This document shows, in pieces, positions 1 through 5,819 of a stretch of 8,330 bases of DNA. The notes beneath the pieces are model-generated. The model saw nothing but the letters and a program-made list of their open reading frames with translations, was not told the DNA's origin and made no database searches. The translations under genes and the position numbers were made by a program. The stretch lies in the NCBI GenBank assembly GCA_903893335.1, contig CAITLX010000597.1, positions 1 through 8,330 on the forward strand. Reading direction: 5' to 3'. Within the stretch, counting starts at the first letter, position 1; each line of letters opens with the position of its first letter. This DNA is from an uncultured delta proteobacterium (GTDB taxonomy: Bacteria; Myxococcota_A; Polyangia; Polyangiales; Polyangiaceae).

Positions 1-1
1 C

Positions 2-1390
2 CGGCGCGCGACCGACCGCGATCGCGACGGAGCGAGCCGCGCGTTCGGTGGAGGCGACTGCGACGACCGCGACCCGGCCCTCTCACCGACCGCCATCGAC
101 GTGCCCGGAAACGGAGTCGATGAGGACTGTTCGGGCGCCGACGCGCCGCTCCCCGCGGCTCGCCCCGCGCCGCCGGTCGCCCGTGCGGCGGTCGCAGCGC
201 CGCGCGACTGGAACGTGCTGCTCGTCACGATCGACACGCTGCGCGCCGATCTCGGCTTCTCGGGCTACGCGCGCCCCGTCTCGCCCAACCTCGACGCGCT
301 CGCGGCGCGCTCGGTCGTCTTCGACCACGCGTACGCGCTCGCCTCGTACACGGGCAAGAGCATCGGCCCGATGCTCGCCGGGAAATACCCGTCCGAGACG
401 CACCGCAACTGGGGCCACTTCAACACCTTCGGCAAGCAGGACGTGATGGTCGCCGAGCGCCTCCGGCGCGCGGGGGTGCGCACGCTCGGCGTGCAGGCCC
501 ACTGGTACTTCGCCGCGTTCAGCGGCATCGCGCGCGGCTTCGACGTCTGGGACATGTCGGCGCAGCCAGGTGGCGGCCTGCAGCCCGACAACGACCTCAG
601 CGTCACCGGCGAGCGGCTCACGGCGTCGGCCCTGAAGGTGCTCGGAAATGCCGATAACACAGCCGGGCGCTTCTTCGCCTGGGTGCACTACCTCGACCCG
701 CACGCCGACTACCTGCGTCACCCCGGCGCCCCCGATTTCGGCGGCGGCATCCGCGCTCCCTACGACGCGGAGGTCTGGTACGACGACCAGCAGATCGGGC
801 GCCTGCTCGAGTTCGTCGCGCGCCAGCCCTGGGCCTCACGCACGGTCGTCATCGTGACGAGCGATCACGGCGAGGCCTTCGGCGAGCACCACATGATCCG
901 CCACGGCTTCGAGCTGTGGGAGGAGCTCGTGCACGTGCCCCTGCTGGTCTGGGCGCCAGGCATCGTTCCCCACCACGTCGCGGCGCGGCGCAGCGCGATC
1001 GATCTGGTGCCGACGATCCTCGACGCGCTCGGCGTCGAGCCCCCGACGGGCGACGCCAAGTCCGACTTCATCAGCGGGCAGTCGTTTCTCGACGACGTCG
1101 TCGCGCCGCCTGGCCACGAGCCCGCCGCGCGCGACCTCTTCGTCGACATGCCCGCGGGCCCGAACAACGACGAGCGGCGCGCCTTCTACCGCGGCGACCT
1201 GAAGCTCTACGTCTCGGGCGGCGTGCGCTACCAGCTCTTCGATCTCGCGCGTGACCCCGACGAGCGCGACGACCGCTTCGACGACAAGGAGCTCGTCGCG
1301 AAGATCCTCCCCGCCTACCGCGCGTTCAAGGCCGGGCTGCGGGAGGTCTACGTCAAGCCGATCCCGAAGGAAGAGGCCGCGTCGCCGTAG
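2..1390 (+). CDS. Sulfatase / alkaline-phosphatase-superfamily protein with N-terminal MopE-type motif (5' partial)
   Basis: The frame is open from the first full codon of the window, so the true start lies upstream; the internal GTG at 101 is not a convincing start because the conserved motif before it continues in frame. Residue numbers here count from that GTG. The fold follows the sulfatase family: a first metal-binding strand VLLVTIDTLRAD (39-50, Asp45), the segment that normally carries the nucleophile at 82-97 (SYTGKSIGPMLAGKYP), WVHYLDPH (194-201), VTSDHGEAFGEHH (252-264, metal ligands Asp255-His256) and a C-terminal YQLFDLARDPDE. The usual CxPSR formylglycine site is absent; Thr84 sits where Cys/Ser is expected. 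The family hydrolyses sulfate esters or transfers phosphate groups; substrate unknown. A Thr nucleophile is typical of the related phosphoethanolamine transferases and lipoteichoic acid synthases, so sulfatase activity is uncertain. Probably secreted or surface-anchored. Ends with TAG. Confidence 0.88.
   Translation, partial: RRATDRDRDGASRAFGGGDCDDRDPALSPTAIDVPGNGVDEDCSGADAPLPAARPAPPVARAAVAAPRDWNVLLVTIDTLRADLGFSGYARPVSPNLDALAARSVVFDHAYALASYTGKSIGPMLAGKYPSETHRNWGHFNTFGKQDVMVAERLRRAGVRTLGVQAHWYFAAFSGIARGFDVWDMSAQPGGGLQPDNDLSVTGERLTASALKVLGNADNTAGRFFAWVHYLDPHADYLRHPGAPDFGGGIRAPYDAEVWYDDQQIGRLLEFVARQPWASRTVVIVTSDHGEAFGEHHMIRHGFELWEELVHVPLLVWAPGIVPHHVAARRSAIDLVPTILDALGVEPPTGDAKSDFISGQSFLDDVVAPPGHEPAARDLFVDMPAGPNNDERRAFYRGDLKLYVSGGVRYQLFDLARDPDERDDRFDDKELVAKILPAYRAFKAGLREVYVKPIPKEEAASP
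14..142 (+). other. MopE-type putative metal-binding motif inside the sulfatase-like protein
   Basis: Reading upstream of the GTG at 101 in the same frame gives DRDRDG, then GGGDCDDRDPALSP, then GNGVDEDCSGAD. This is the Asp/Gly/Cys pattern of the repeated motif named after the copper-binding surface protein MopE and common in secreted proteins of myxobacteria. It contains two cysteines (codons 59-61 and 128-130) and many acidic side chains. It is followed by an Ala/Pro-rich linker before the catalytic domain. More copies could lie upstream of the window. Metal binding is inferred from the family, not shown. Confidence 0.75.
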
Positions 1391-1408
1391 GGTGACGACG
1401 ACGGCCTG

Positions 1409-1435
1409 GGCGTCGCCTCGGTCGAGGGCGACGCC
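1409..1435. terminator. Bidirectional hairpin between convergent genes
   Basis: GGCGTCGCC (1409-1417) is exactly complementary to GGCGACGCC (1427-1435). The inner bases TC and GA extend the stem across a single-G bulge around a GGTC loop. It lies in the 57 bp between the stop of the sulfatase-like gene (1390) and the stop of the minus-strand cluster (1448), the expected place for a shared terminator. No T-run follows on either strand, so it is not a canonical intrinsic terminator and may act as an RNA 3'-end stabiliser or with Rho. Confidence 0.6.
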
Positions 1436-1447
1436 GCGTGCGGCCCT

Positions 1448-1924
1448 TCACCGAGCGGCGCGGCGGCGGAGGCGCGAAGCGACGAGCGCGAGCCCGAGCA
1501 GGGCACCGAGGTCCAGCGTGGTGGCGCCTCCCGGCGACACGGCGCAGCCGTACTGCGGAGGGCCGACGACGTCGGCACCCTCGGGCACGTTCGGGTCCGT
1601 GCCTTTGGCGAGCTCGGCGACGTCGGTGAGGCCGTCGTGGTCGCTGTCGGTGTTCTCGGCGGTGAGTGCGTCGAGCGCAGTGTCGAGCGACGAGGTGCTG
1701 CCCGGCGCGAGGCCGCGCGACTTGAGTGACATGGCGAACGGGGTGTTGGCCGTTCCGGACCCGGTCTGGCCGCCCGAGTGGCAGACGCTGCACTCGGGCG
1801 TGTAGCTCAGCCCGAGGTGGTTCTGCACCTCGCCGGGGAAGCTGCTGGTGGCGAGCGCGCTCGCGCTCCACGTCGCGACGACGAGACCGGCGAGCGCAGG
1901 GAGGGGGAAGCGATGCGTGCTCAC
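1448..1924 (-). CDS. Small exported CxxCH protein with calcium-loop motif and MYXO-CTERM-like tail
   Basis: 158 aa. The GTG start at 1924 overlaps the TGA of the upstream gene by 4 bp (GTGA), so translation is probably coupled; no Shine-Dalgarno is visible. Residues 1-26 form a signal peptide (positive THR, hydrophobic core, ASALA). A single haem-attachment motif CSVCH lies at 45-49, in a short domain with conserved-looking GTANTPFAMSLKSRGL. DSDHDGLTDVAE (93-104) followed by GTDPN is a thrombospondin-type-3/EF-hand-like calcium loop. The tail runs YGC (127), a Gly-rich linker, a short hydrophobic stretch (137-149), then an Arg cluster RLRRRAAR. This is the layout of MYXO-CTERM sorting signals, thought to be processed by myxosortase with Cys127 as the key residue. 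A small surface-anchored c-type haem protein is likely. Its place as last gene of the cluster suggests it works with the other CxxCH proteins. Function unproven. Confidence 0.82.
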   Translation of the reverse strand: MSTHRFPLPALAGLVVATWSASALATSSFPGEVQNHLGLSYTPECSVCHSGGQTGSGTANTPFAMSLKSRGLAPGSTSSLDTALDALTAENTDSDHDGLTDVAELAKGTDPNVPEGADVVGPPQYGCAVSPGGATTLDLGALLGLALVASRLRRRAAR

Positions 1925-3111
1925 AGGTACCCGTGCAGCTGGAGGAGGGTGGTCGTCTGCGTGATCTTGGCATCGCCGGCCGGGATCTGGGCGTTGACCC
2001 AGTCGAGACGGACGTCGGCGTGCGGCGCGAAGAACCACCAGGCCGTCAGCCAGGTGCTCGTGGTCGCGTTCGTGTGGTCGGGGGTGGCGTTCTTCGCCTC
2101 GAACGTGCCGCCGACGTGGACGCCCTGGAACGGCTCGACGTCGGCCTGCACCATCGCGGCGTAGCCCGAGTCGTTGATGCCCGGCTTCACCGACTGGTAG
2201 AGCGCGTCGACCTCGGCGGTGATGACCAGCGCCTGGATCGGCGAGTAGCGCCCGAAGCCGCCGTGCACCTGGCGCCACGCGGGCGCGCCGAGCAGGATGT
2301 CTTGATCGGCGTGGGTCACGAGGCTGCTGATGCCGACCGCCAGCTTGGGCAGCGGCGCCCACTCGGCGTAGCCCGAGTAGCCGTGGTCGCGGTACGCGGC
2401 CGGCGCGACCTGGAGGTTGCCGGCGATGGCCATGAGCTCGGCGCGGAAGCCGTCGCCGTTGTACGAGACGGCCACTCCGTGCTGCTGCGCCGCCTTGGTG
2501 TCGGTCCGCGTCGTGTTTCGGACGAAGAGCGTGTGCTCGATCGAGCGCACGCCGAACGGCAGGTTCATCCGGCCGGCGCGCACGAGCCACTGCTTGTCGT
2601 CGCCGAGATCGATGCCCACCCAGTGGACGCGCGAGACGACGTTGCCCTTGTCCTTGTGCGTGATCGACGCCGGGAGCGCGCCCTCGTCGGCGTAGCCGAT
2701 GGCGCCGTTCACGCGGAACCGGTCGACGGTGTACTGCCCCTGGAGGTCGGCCTGCATCCACACGCCGCGGCTGTCGACCTGCTCGCCCTTCTGCGAGACG
2801 CCGAGGTGCATCCACCGCACGTCGGCGCCGAGCAGGAGCGACTCCGGCAGCGGCACCGCTCCGAACGCGAAGTCGGCGACCTTGCCGGCCTCCTCGGCTG
2901 CCTTTCCGTCGTAGCGCGTGCGCAGGACGGTCTCGCCCAGCGCGCGGCCGTACGGCGTGAGCAGCGCTCCGCCCGACGGGTCGGCGTGGCACATGGCGCA
3001 CGCGGTGTAATCGCGCCGGATCATCCACGCGTAGGCGTGCGACCGAGAGGGCCAGAGCGAGACGAGGGTCAGCGCGAGGAGCGCGAAGGCGGTTCGAATA
3101 TGCACGGGCAC
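1921..3111 (-). CDS. Outer-membrane beta-barrel-like protein with N-terminal c-type haem motif
   Basis: 396 aa, starting at GTG 3111; a second in-frame GTG two codons on (3105) is an alternative start. No Shine-Dalgarno is seen, and the gene lies 90 bp after the triheme lipoprotein gene, with 31-bp repeats in the gap. A signal peptide ends at SRSHA (residue 26). The mature protein begins YAWMIRRDYTACAMCHADPS, placing a CxxCH (38-42) a dozen residues from the N-terminus. From about residue 85 it shows alternating polar/hydrophobic strands rich in Tyr, Trp and Gly, for example VWMQADLQGQYTV, FRVNGAIGYAD, SGYAEWAPL and GYAAMVQADVEPF, as in porins. The C-terminus is LLQLHGYL; the usual final Phe is Leu. 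The likely role is an outer-membrane barrel carrying a periplasmic haem, either an electron-transfer conduit or a haem-linked transporter. The barrel fold is inferred from strand pattern only. Confidence 0.8.
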   Translation of the reverse strand: MPVHIRTAFALLALTLVSLWPSRSHAYAWMIRRDYTACAMCHADPSGGALLTPYGRALGETVLRTRYDGKAAEEAGKVADFAFGAVPLPESLLLGADVRWMHLGVSQKGEQVDSRGVWMQADLQGQYTVDRFRVNGAIGYADEGALPASITHKDKGNVVSRVHWVGIDLGDDKQWLVRAGRMNLPFGVRSIEHTLFVRNTTRTDTKAAQQHGVAVSYNGDGFRAELMAIAGNLQVAPAAYRDHGYSGYAEWAPLPKLAVGISSLVTHADQDILLGAPAWRQVHGGFGRYSPIQALVITAEVDALYQSVKPGINDSGYAAMVQADVEPFQGVHVGGTFEAKNATPDHTNATTSTWLTAWWFFAPHADVRLDWVNAQIPAGDAKITQTTTLLQLHGYL

Positions 3112-3138
3112 GGCGTGGTCGATCGGGTGGAGGGAAGA

Positions 3139-3222
3139 GTCAGGGAGCCATGATGCGGCCGGGCGAAGGGTCAGGGAGCCATGATGCGGCCGGGCGAAGG
3201 GTCAGGGAGCCATGATGCGGCC
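3139..3222 (-). repeat. 31-bp tandem repeat (2.7 copies) duplicating the 3' end of the triheme gene
   Basis: Two identical 31-bp units (3139-3169 and 3170-3200) are followed by a third copy identical over its first 22 bp (3201-3222). On the minus strand the partial copy is the genuine end of the triheme lipoprotein gene (GRIMAP-stop). The two full copies lie downstream of that stop, and each repeats the same ATG-GCT-CCC-TGA string. They occupy most of the 90-bp gap before the next gene. The unit is not a multiple of 3. Perfect identity suggests recent duplication by slippage. Confidence 0.93.
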
Positions 3223-4089
3223 CGGCGCCGACTGCGCGCCCTGCTCGGTGTGGCAGAGGTTGCAGTCGCCGCTCGAGGGCGTGGCCGCCATGGCGCGCTC
3301 GCTGCCGTTGGCCACGACCTTGACGTGCCCCCCGGCCGGGATGGCGCTGTTCGAGCGGAAGTTGCCCGCCGAGTTGGTGTTGAGCGTCAGCACCGTGTTG
3401 CCGTTGGCGTCGGTGACGACGACCTGCATGGTGGTCGAGACGCCGTTGCAGTCGTTGGGCTCGTGCGCGGTCGGGTAGACCGTGCCGCTGATGCCGAAAT
3501 TGTGGCACTTGTTGCACGACTCGCCGGGGCGCATGCGGCTGCCGTTGCTGCCGGACCAGTTGGAGCTGCTCGTGCACGTCGTCGGCGTCCCGTAGGGATC
3601 GCCACCGCCGCCACCCGCACCGCCCGCTCCACCGCAGGCCACGCCCTGGGCGCCGGCCGCGATCCACTGCTGGTAGGCTGTCTTCTGGGCGCCGGAGAGC
3701 CCGCCGCCGGGCGGCATGGTGTCCGAGAGGATGCGCGCGAGGCTCCCCTCGGCCACGGTCGCGCCGGGCGCGCTCGGGTCGGGCGCTTGCAGGTCGGCGA
3801 GGTTGCGGGTCGGAAAGGGGGCCCCGCCGACGAGCGTGTTGCCGTGGCAGGAGACGCACTGTGCGTCGAGCAGCTGCTGGACGGCCGTGGGGAGGCAGTC
3901 GGAGGACCCTCCACCGCCGCCTGCCCCCGCGCCGCCTGCGACTCCGCCCGCGCCGGCGCTACCGCCGCCGGGCGTGCCGTCGAACGTGGAGTCGGCGCCC
4001 GTGTAGCAGGCTGCGACGGCCATGGCTGCGAACAGCCCGACCGTCCAGCCCCGCGCGCTCTTCACCCCCACGAACGTCTGCTCAGTCAT
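3202..4089 (-). CDS. Triheme c-type cytochrome-like lipoprotein
   Basis: 295 aa. ATG at 4089 has a GGAG (4099-4102 on the complementary strand) 9 nt upstream, and the first 8 bp overlap the end of the YceI-like gene. The signal sequence ends in a lipobox AVAAC (Cys28), so it should be a lipoprotein. A Gly/Ala-rich linker (about 40-63) leads to a first haem domain with CVSCH (78-82), a later SDTMPPGGGLSGAQ (122-135, Met125 a candidate axial ligand) and QQWIAAGAQ, as in small Class I-like cytochrome c domains. A second Gly-rich linker (153-163) leads to a C-terminal domain bracketed by CNKCH (192-196) and CNLCH (276-280). Between these is a beta-rich segment with VTDANGNTVLTLNTNSAGNF. Cys65, 152, 172 and 214 could form disulfides. 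The likely role is envelope electron transfer or haem storage; redox partners are unknown. The final codons are duplicated downstream as 31-bp repeats. Confidence 0.85.
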   Translation of the reverse strand: MTEQTFVGVKSARGWTVGLFAAMAVAACYTGADSTFDGTPGGGSAGAGGVAGGAGAGGGGGSSDCLPTAVQQLLDAQCVSCHGNTLVGGAPFPTRNLADLQAPDPSAPGATVAEGSLARILSDTMPPGGGLSGAQKTAYQQWIAAGAQGVACGGAGGAGGGGGDPYGTPTTCTSSSNWSGSNGSRMRPGESCNKCHNFGISGTVYPTAHEPNDCNGVSTTMQVVVTDANGNTVLTLNTNSAGNFRSNSAIPAGGHVKVVANGSERAMAATPSSGDCNLCHTEQGAQSAPGRIMAP

Positions 4090-4663
4090 CTCGCTTGACT
4101 CCGAACTTGGCGTGCACGGTAACGGGCTCTTCCTTCTTGACGCGGATGCCCATGTACTTCTGCTCTTCGATGAAGTCCGTGTAGGTCACCGCGAACGAGC
4201 CGTCCACGCTGATCTTCGAGCCGCCGCTGGCGGTGTAGTGCACCGTCACCGGCTTGGTCTTGCCGTTGAGGGTGAACTGCCCCTCGACGTCGCCGGAGGT
4301 GTCGGCGCCGGAGGGGAACTGCAGCTTCGCCTTGGCGACGCGCAGCTCGGCCGTCTTGTGCGGCTCGTAGGCCTTGTCGTCGTTGTCCTTGTCGACCGCG
4401 CCGAGCGCCCGCTTCATGTGCGTGTCGCGGATGTCGATGCCGGTCGAGAGCGTGGTGAGGTCGACGGTCAGGCGAATGTCGTCGCCGGCCTCCTTGGCGG
4501 AGAGCGAGCTCGTCTTCGCGGTGATCTTCAAGCCGCCGGTGGCGACGGCGTCGAAGGAGACGGACTCCACGCTCTTCACCGAGAGCGCCGCGTCGGCGAC
4601 GTCGGGGCGGATGACGGTGAAGGCGAGCGTGGCAGCTATGGCGAAAAGGTGGTGTCGGGACAT
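4082..4663 (-). CDS. YceI-like lipid/isoprenoid-binding family periplasmic protein
   Basis: 193 aa, close to the usual YceI length. ATG at 4663 has a strong GAGGAG 5 nt upstream, which fixes the start. A signal peptide ends at DVADA (residue 25). YceI-family features include the early SVESVSFDAV strand, the central LTVDLTTLSTGIDIRDTHMK (65-84) and VEGQFTLNGKTKPVTVHY (126-143). A C-terminal strand pair surrounds SFAVTYTDF and MGIRVKKEEPVTVHAKF. The family folds as a lipocalin-like barrel binding long polyisoprenoids such as quinone-type molecules; some members sit beside cytochromes. Here it is the first gene of a four-gene minus-strand cluster whose other products carry CxxCH motifs, consistent with a role in handling quinone or another lipid redox carrier. 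That link is inference. Confidence 0.88.
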   Translation of the reverse strand: MSRHHLFAIAATLAFTVIRPDVADAALSVKSVESVSFDAVATGGLKITAKTSSLSAKEAGDDIRLTVDLTTLSTGIDIRDTHMKRALGAVDKDNDDKAYEPHKTAELRVAKAKLQFPSGADTSGDVEGQFTLNGKTKPVTVHYTASGGSKISVDGSFAVTYTDFIEEQKYMGIRVKKEEPVTVHAKFGVKRDD

Positions 4664-4772
4664 TTCAGCTCCTCGGTCGTTAAGTCACCGATGCCCGTTC
4701 GGGGCAGGCGGCGGCGGGGTGAATTGGGAATCGAGCGTGCAAGAAACGTAGCGAAGGGTAGGCTCGGCGCGC
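4664..4772. promoter_or_regulatory. Divergent intergenic region with candidate promoters
   Basis: This 109-bp gap separates the divergent YceI-like gene and the plus-strand hypothetical gene, so it must hold promoters for both. Toward the + strand, GGAATC (4727-4732) and CGTA (4747-4750) are 14 bp apart and resemble an ECF-type -35/-10 pair. TAGGCT (4759-4764) lies 8 nt before the ATG and could be a -10 element of a near-leaderless transcript. Toward the minus strand I see the Shine-Dalgarno but no convincing -35/-10. A small GCCC-gttcg-GGGC hairpin lies near 4693-4705. All promoter calls are weak. Confidence 0.35.
4669..4674 (-). promoter_or_regulatory. Ribosome binding site of the YceI-like gene
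   Basis: On the minus strand the sequence reads GAGGAG-ctgaa-ATG, a near-perfect Shine-Dalgarno with 5-nt spacing. It decides the start at 4663 and marks the head of the minus-strand cluster. Ribosome binding sites at the downstream genes are weak or absent except at 4099-4102. Confidence 0.8.
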
Positions 4773-5774
4773 ATGACGCCTGCCGTCGTGGTCGAGCTTG
4801 CGCCGGTCGAGGCCGCTTCGCCCATGGCTGCGGTGCTCGTGCAGGCGTGCAGCGACGCCGTGCGCGGCGCGCGGGGCTGCGTGCGGGCCGACGGCGCCGA
4901 ATCCGACGCGGGGGTCGTCGCGATCGTGTCGTGGGACGGGGCAGACCGCCGCGTCGTTCGCATCGAAGTGGGACGCAAGAGCGCCGTCGCTGCGGCGTGG
5001 AGGACGCGAGAGGTCGCGTTCGAGCGGGGCGACGCGGAGGTCGAGCGCTGGCGCGCTGCGGGGATCGTCATCGCGGTGCTCGTGGGCGAGCTCGAGGCCG
5101 AGCCGGCCCTCGCGAAGGACACAGCCTCGGTCTCCGCTCCCGGTGCCGCGCCTGGCTCCGCGAGCACGCCGACCCCCACCCGCGCCGCCGACGCTCGCCC
5201 GGCGCCCTCGCCGCGCGATGCAGGGCGCAGCGGCCCCGCGGACGACGGGCGCCGCGGTTGGACGCTCGGGGCCCCGATGCGGTCGGTCACGCTCCTCTTG
5301 TCGACGCGCCTCGCGCAGGGAACCGAAGGGCGCACCTGGCTCGGCCTCGGCGGGCGCGCGGAGGTGCCGCTCGGGGGGGCGGGCGTACGCGTCGGCGCCT
5401 CGGTCGAGTGGCTCGAAGGGCGCGTCGCACCGGTCATCATCGATGCTACGTCGCTGGGGGCGGCAATCTCCCTCACGCGGCGTCTGGGCGAGCTTCCGAT
5501 CGAGGTCACGGCGCGGGCGGACGGCAGGGCGCGCCTGCTGCAGGTGCACGCCGACGACTTCGTGGCCGGCTCCGACGACGCGGGGCGATGGGTGGGCGGC
5601 GTGGGGGGCGGGCTGGACGTGGCGTGGGAGCCGAGCGGGCGCTGGGCGCTCGTGGGCGAGGGGAGCTACACACGCTGGTTCGGCACCACCGCGGTGGACG
5701 TACAGGGTGCGAGGATCGCCTTCATCGGCGCCTCCCAGTGGGCGGCGGGGCTGGGGGTCCGAGCCGCCTGGTGA
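4773..5774 (+). CDS. Hypothetical protein: small N-terminal domain, Pro-rich linker, beta-barrel-like C-terminal half
   Basis: 333 aa. An in-frame TAG at 4749-4751 and no other start codon before 4773 fix the ATG; no Shine-Dalgarno is present. I do not recognise a named family. Residues 1-108 form an alpha/beta-looking domain with two cysteines (26, 36), the strands VVAIVSWDG and VVRIEVGRK, then REVAFERGDAEVERWRAAGI and IAVLVGELE. Residues 115-160 are an Ala/Pro/Thr-rich linker. Residues 163-333 show alternating strands rich in Gly and aromatic residues (TWLGLGGRAEVPL, VRVGASVEWLEG, WVGGVGGGLDVAWEP, WALVGEGSYTRWF), ending LGVRAAW with an aromatic terminal residue as in outer-membrane proteins. 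There is no clear signal peptide, which argues against a simple outer-membrane protein. The ECF sigma gene follows 45 bp later in the same direction, so the product may be an effector or sensor of that system. Confidence 0.75.
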   Translation: MTPAVVVELAPVEAASPMAAVLVQACSDAVRGARGCVRADGAESDAGVVAIVSWDGADRRVVRIEVGRKSAVAAAWRTREVAFERGDAEVERWRAAGIVIAVLVGELEAEPALAKDTASVSAPGAAPGSASTPTPTRAADARPAPSPRDAGRSGPADDGRRGWTLGAPMRSVTLLLSTRLAQGTEGRTWLGLGGRAEVPLGGAGVRVGASVEWLEGRVAPVIIDATSLGAAISLTRRLGELPIEVTARADGRARLLQVHADDFVAGSDDAGRWVGGVGGGLDVAWEPSGRWALVGEGSYTRWFGTTAVDVQGARIAFIGASQWAAGLGVRAAW

Positions 5775-5806
5775 CGCCCGGGCTGCCTGCCCCGCCCCGA
5801 GTCGGG

Positions 5807-5812
5807 TACCAT
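5807..5812 (+). promoter_or_regulatory. Candidate -10 element (TACCAT) of a leaderless sigma-factor transcript
   Basis: TACCAT lies 7 nt upstream of the GTG start at 5820, the spacing expected if transcription starts at the start codon. A nearby AGAGG (5814-5818) is only 1 nt from the GTG, too close to act as a Shine-Dalgarno. No -35 match is seen about 17 bp upstream. It lies in the 45-bp gap after the hypothetical gene, so the sigma gene may instead be read through from upstream. Confidence 0.3.
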
Positions 5813-5819
5813 CAGAGGC

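Noticed and set aside
101..103. GTG at 101 as the start of the sulfatase-like gene
   Set aside because: The conserved MopE-type motif begins upstream in the same frame, there is no ribosome binding site, and no signal peptide would follow.
1448..3028. 526-codon minus-strand frame as a single protein
   Set aside because: Only its last 158 codons look real. The rest is an out-of-frame reading of the barrel gene, and the GTG at 1924 gives a clean signal peptide.
1726..3153. Plus-strand open frame opposite the haem-barrel gene
   Set aside because: The minus strand carries a signal peptide, a CxxCH motif and barrel-like strands; the plus reading is an Arg/Val-rich shadow.
3139..3222. CRISPR-like array
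   Set aside because: The 31-bp units are directly adjacent with no spacers and derive from the end of a coding gene.
5791..5806. Terminator between the hypothetical gene and the sigma-factor gene
   Set aside because: CCCG-AGT-CGGG gives only a 4-bp stem with a 3-nt loop and no T-run; too weak to call.
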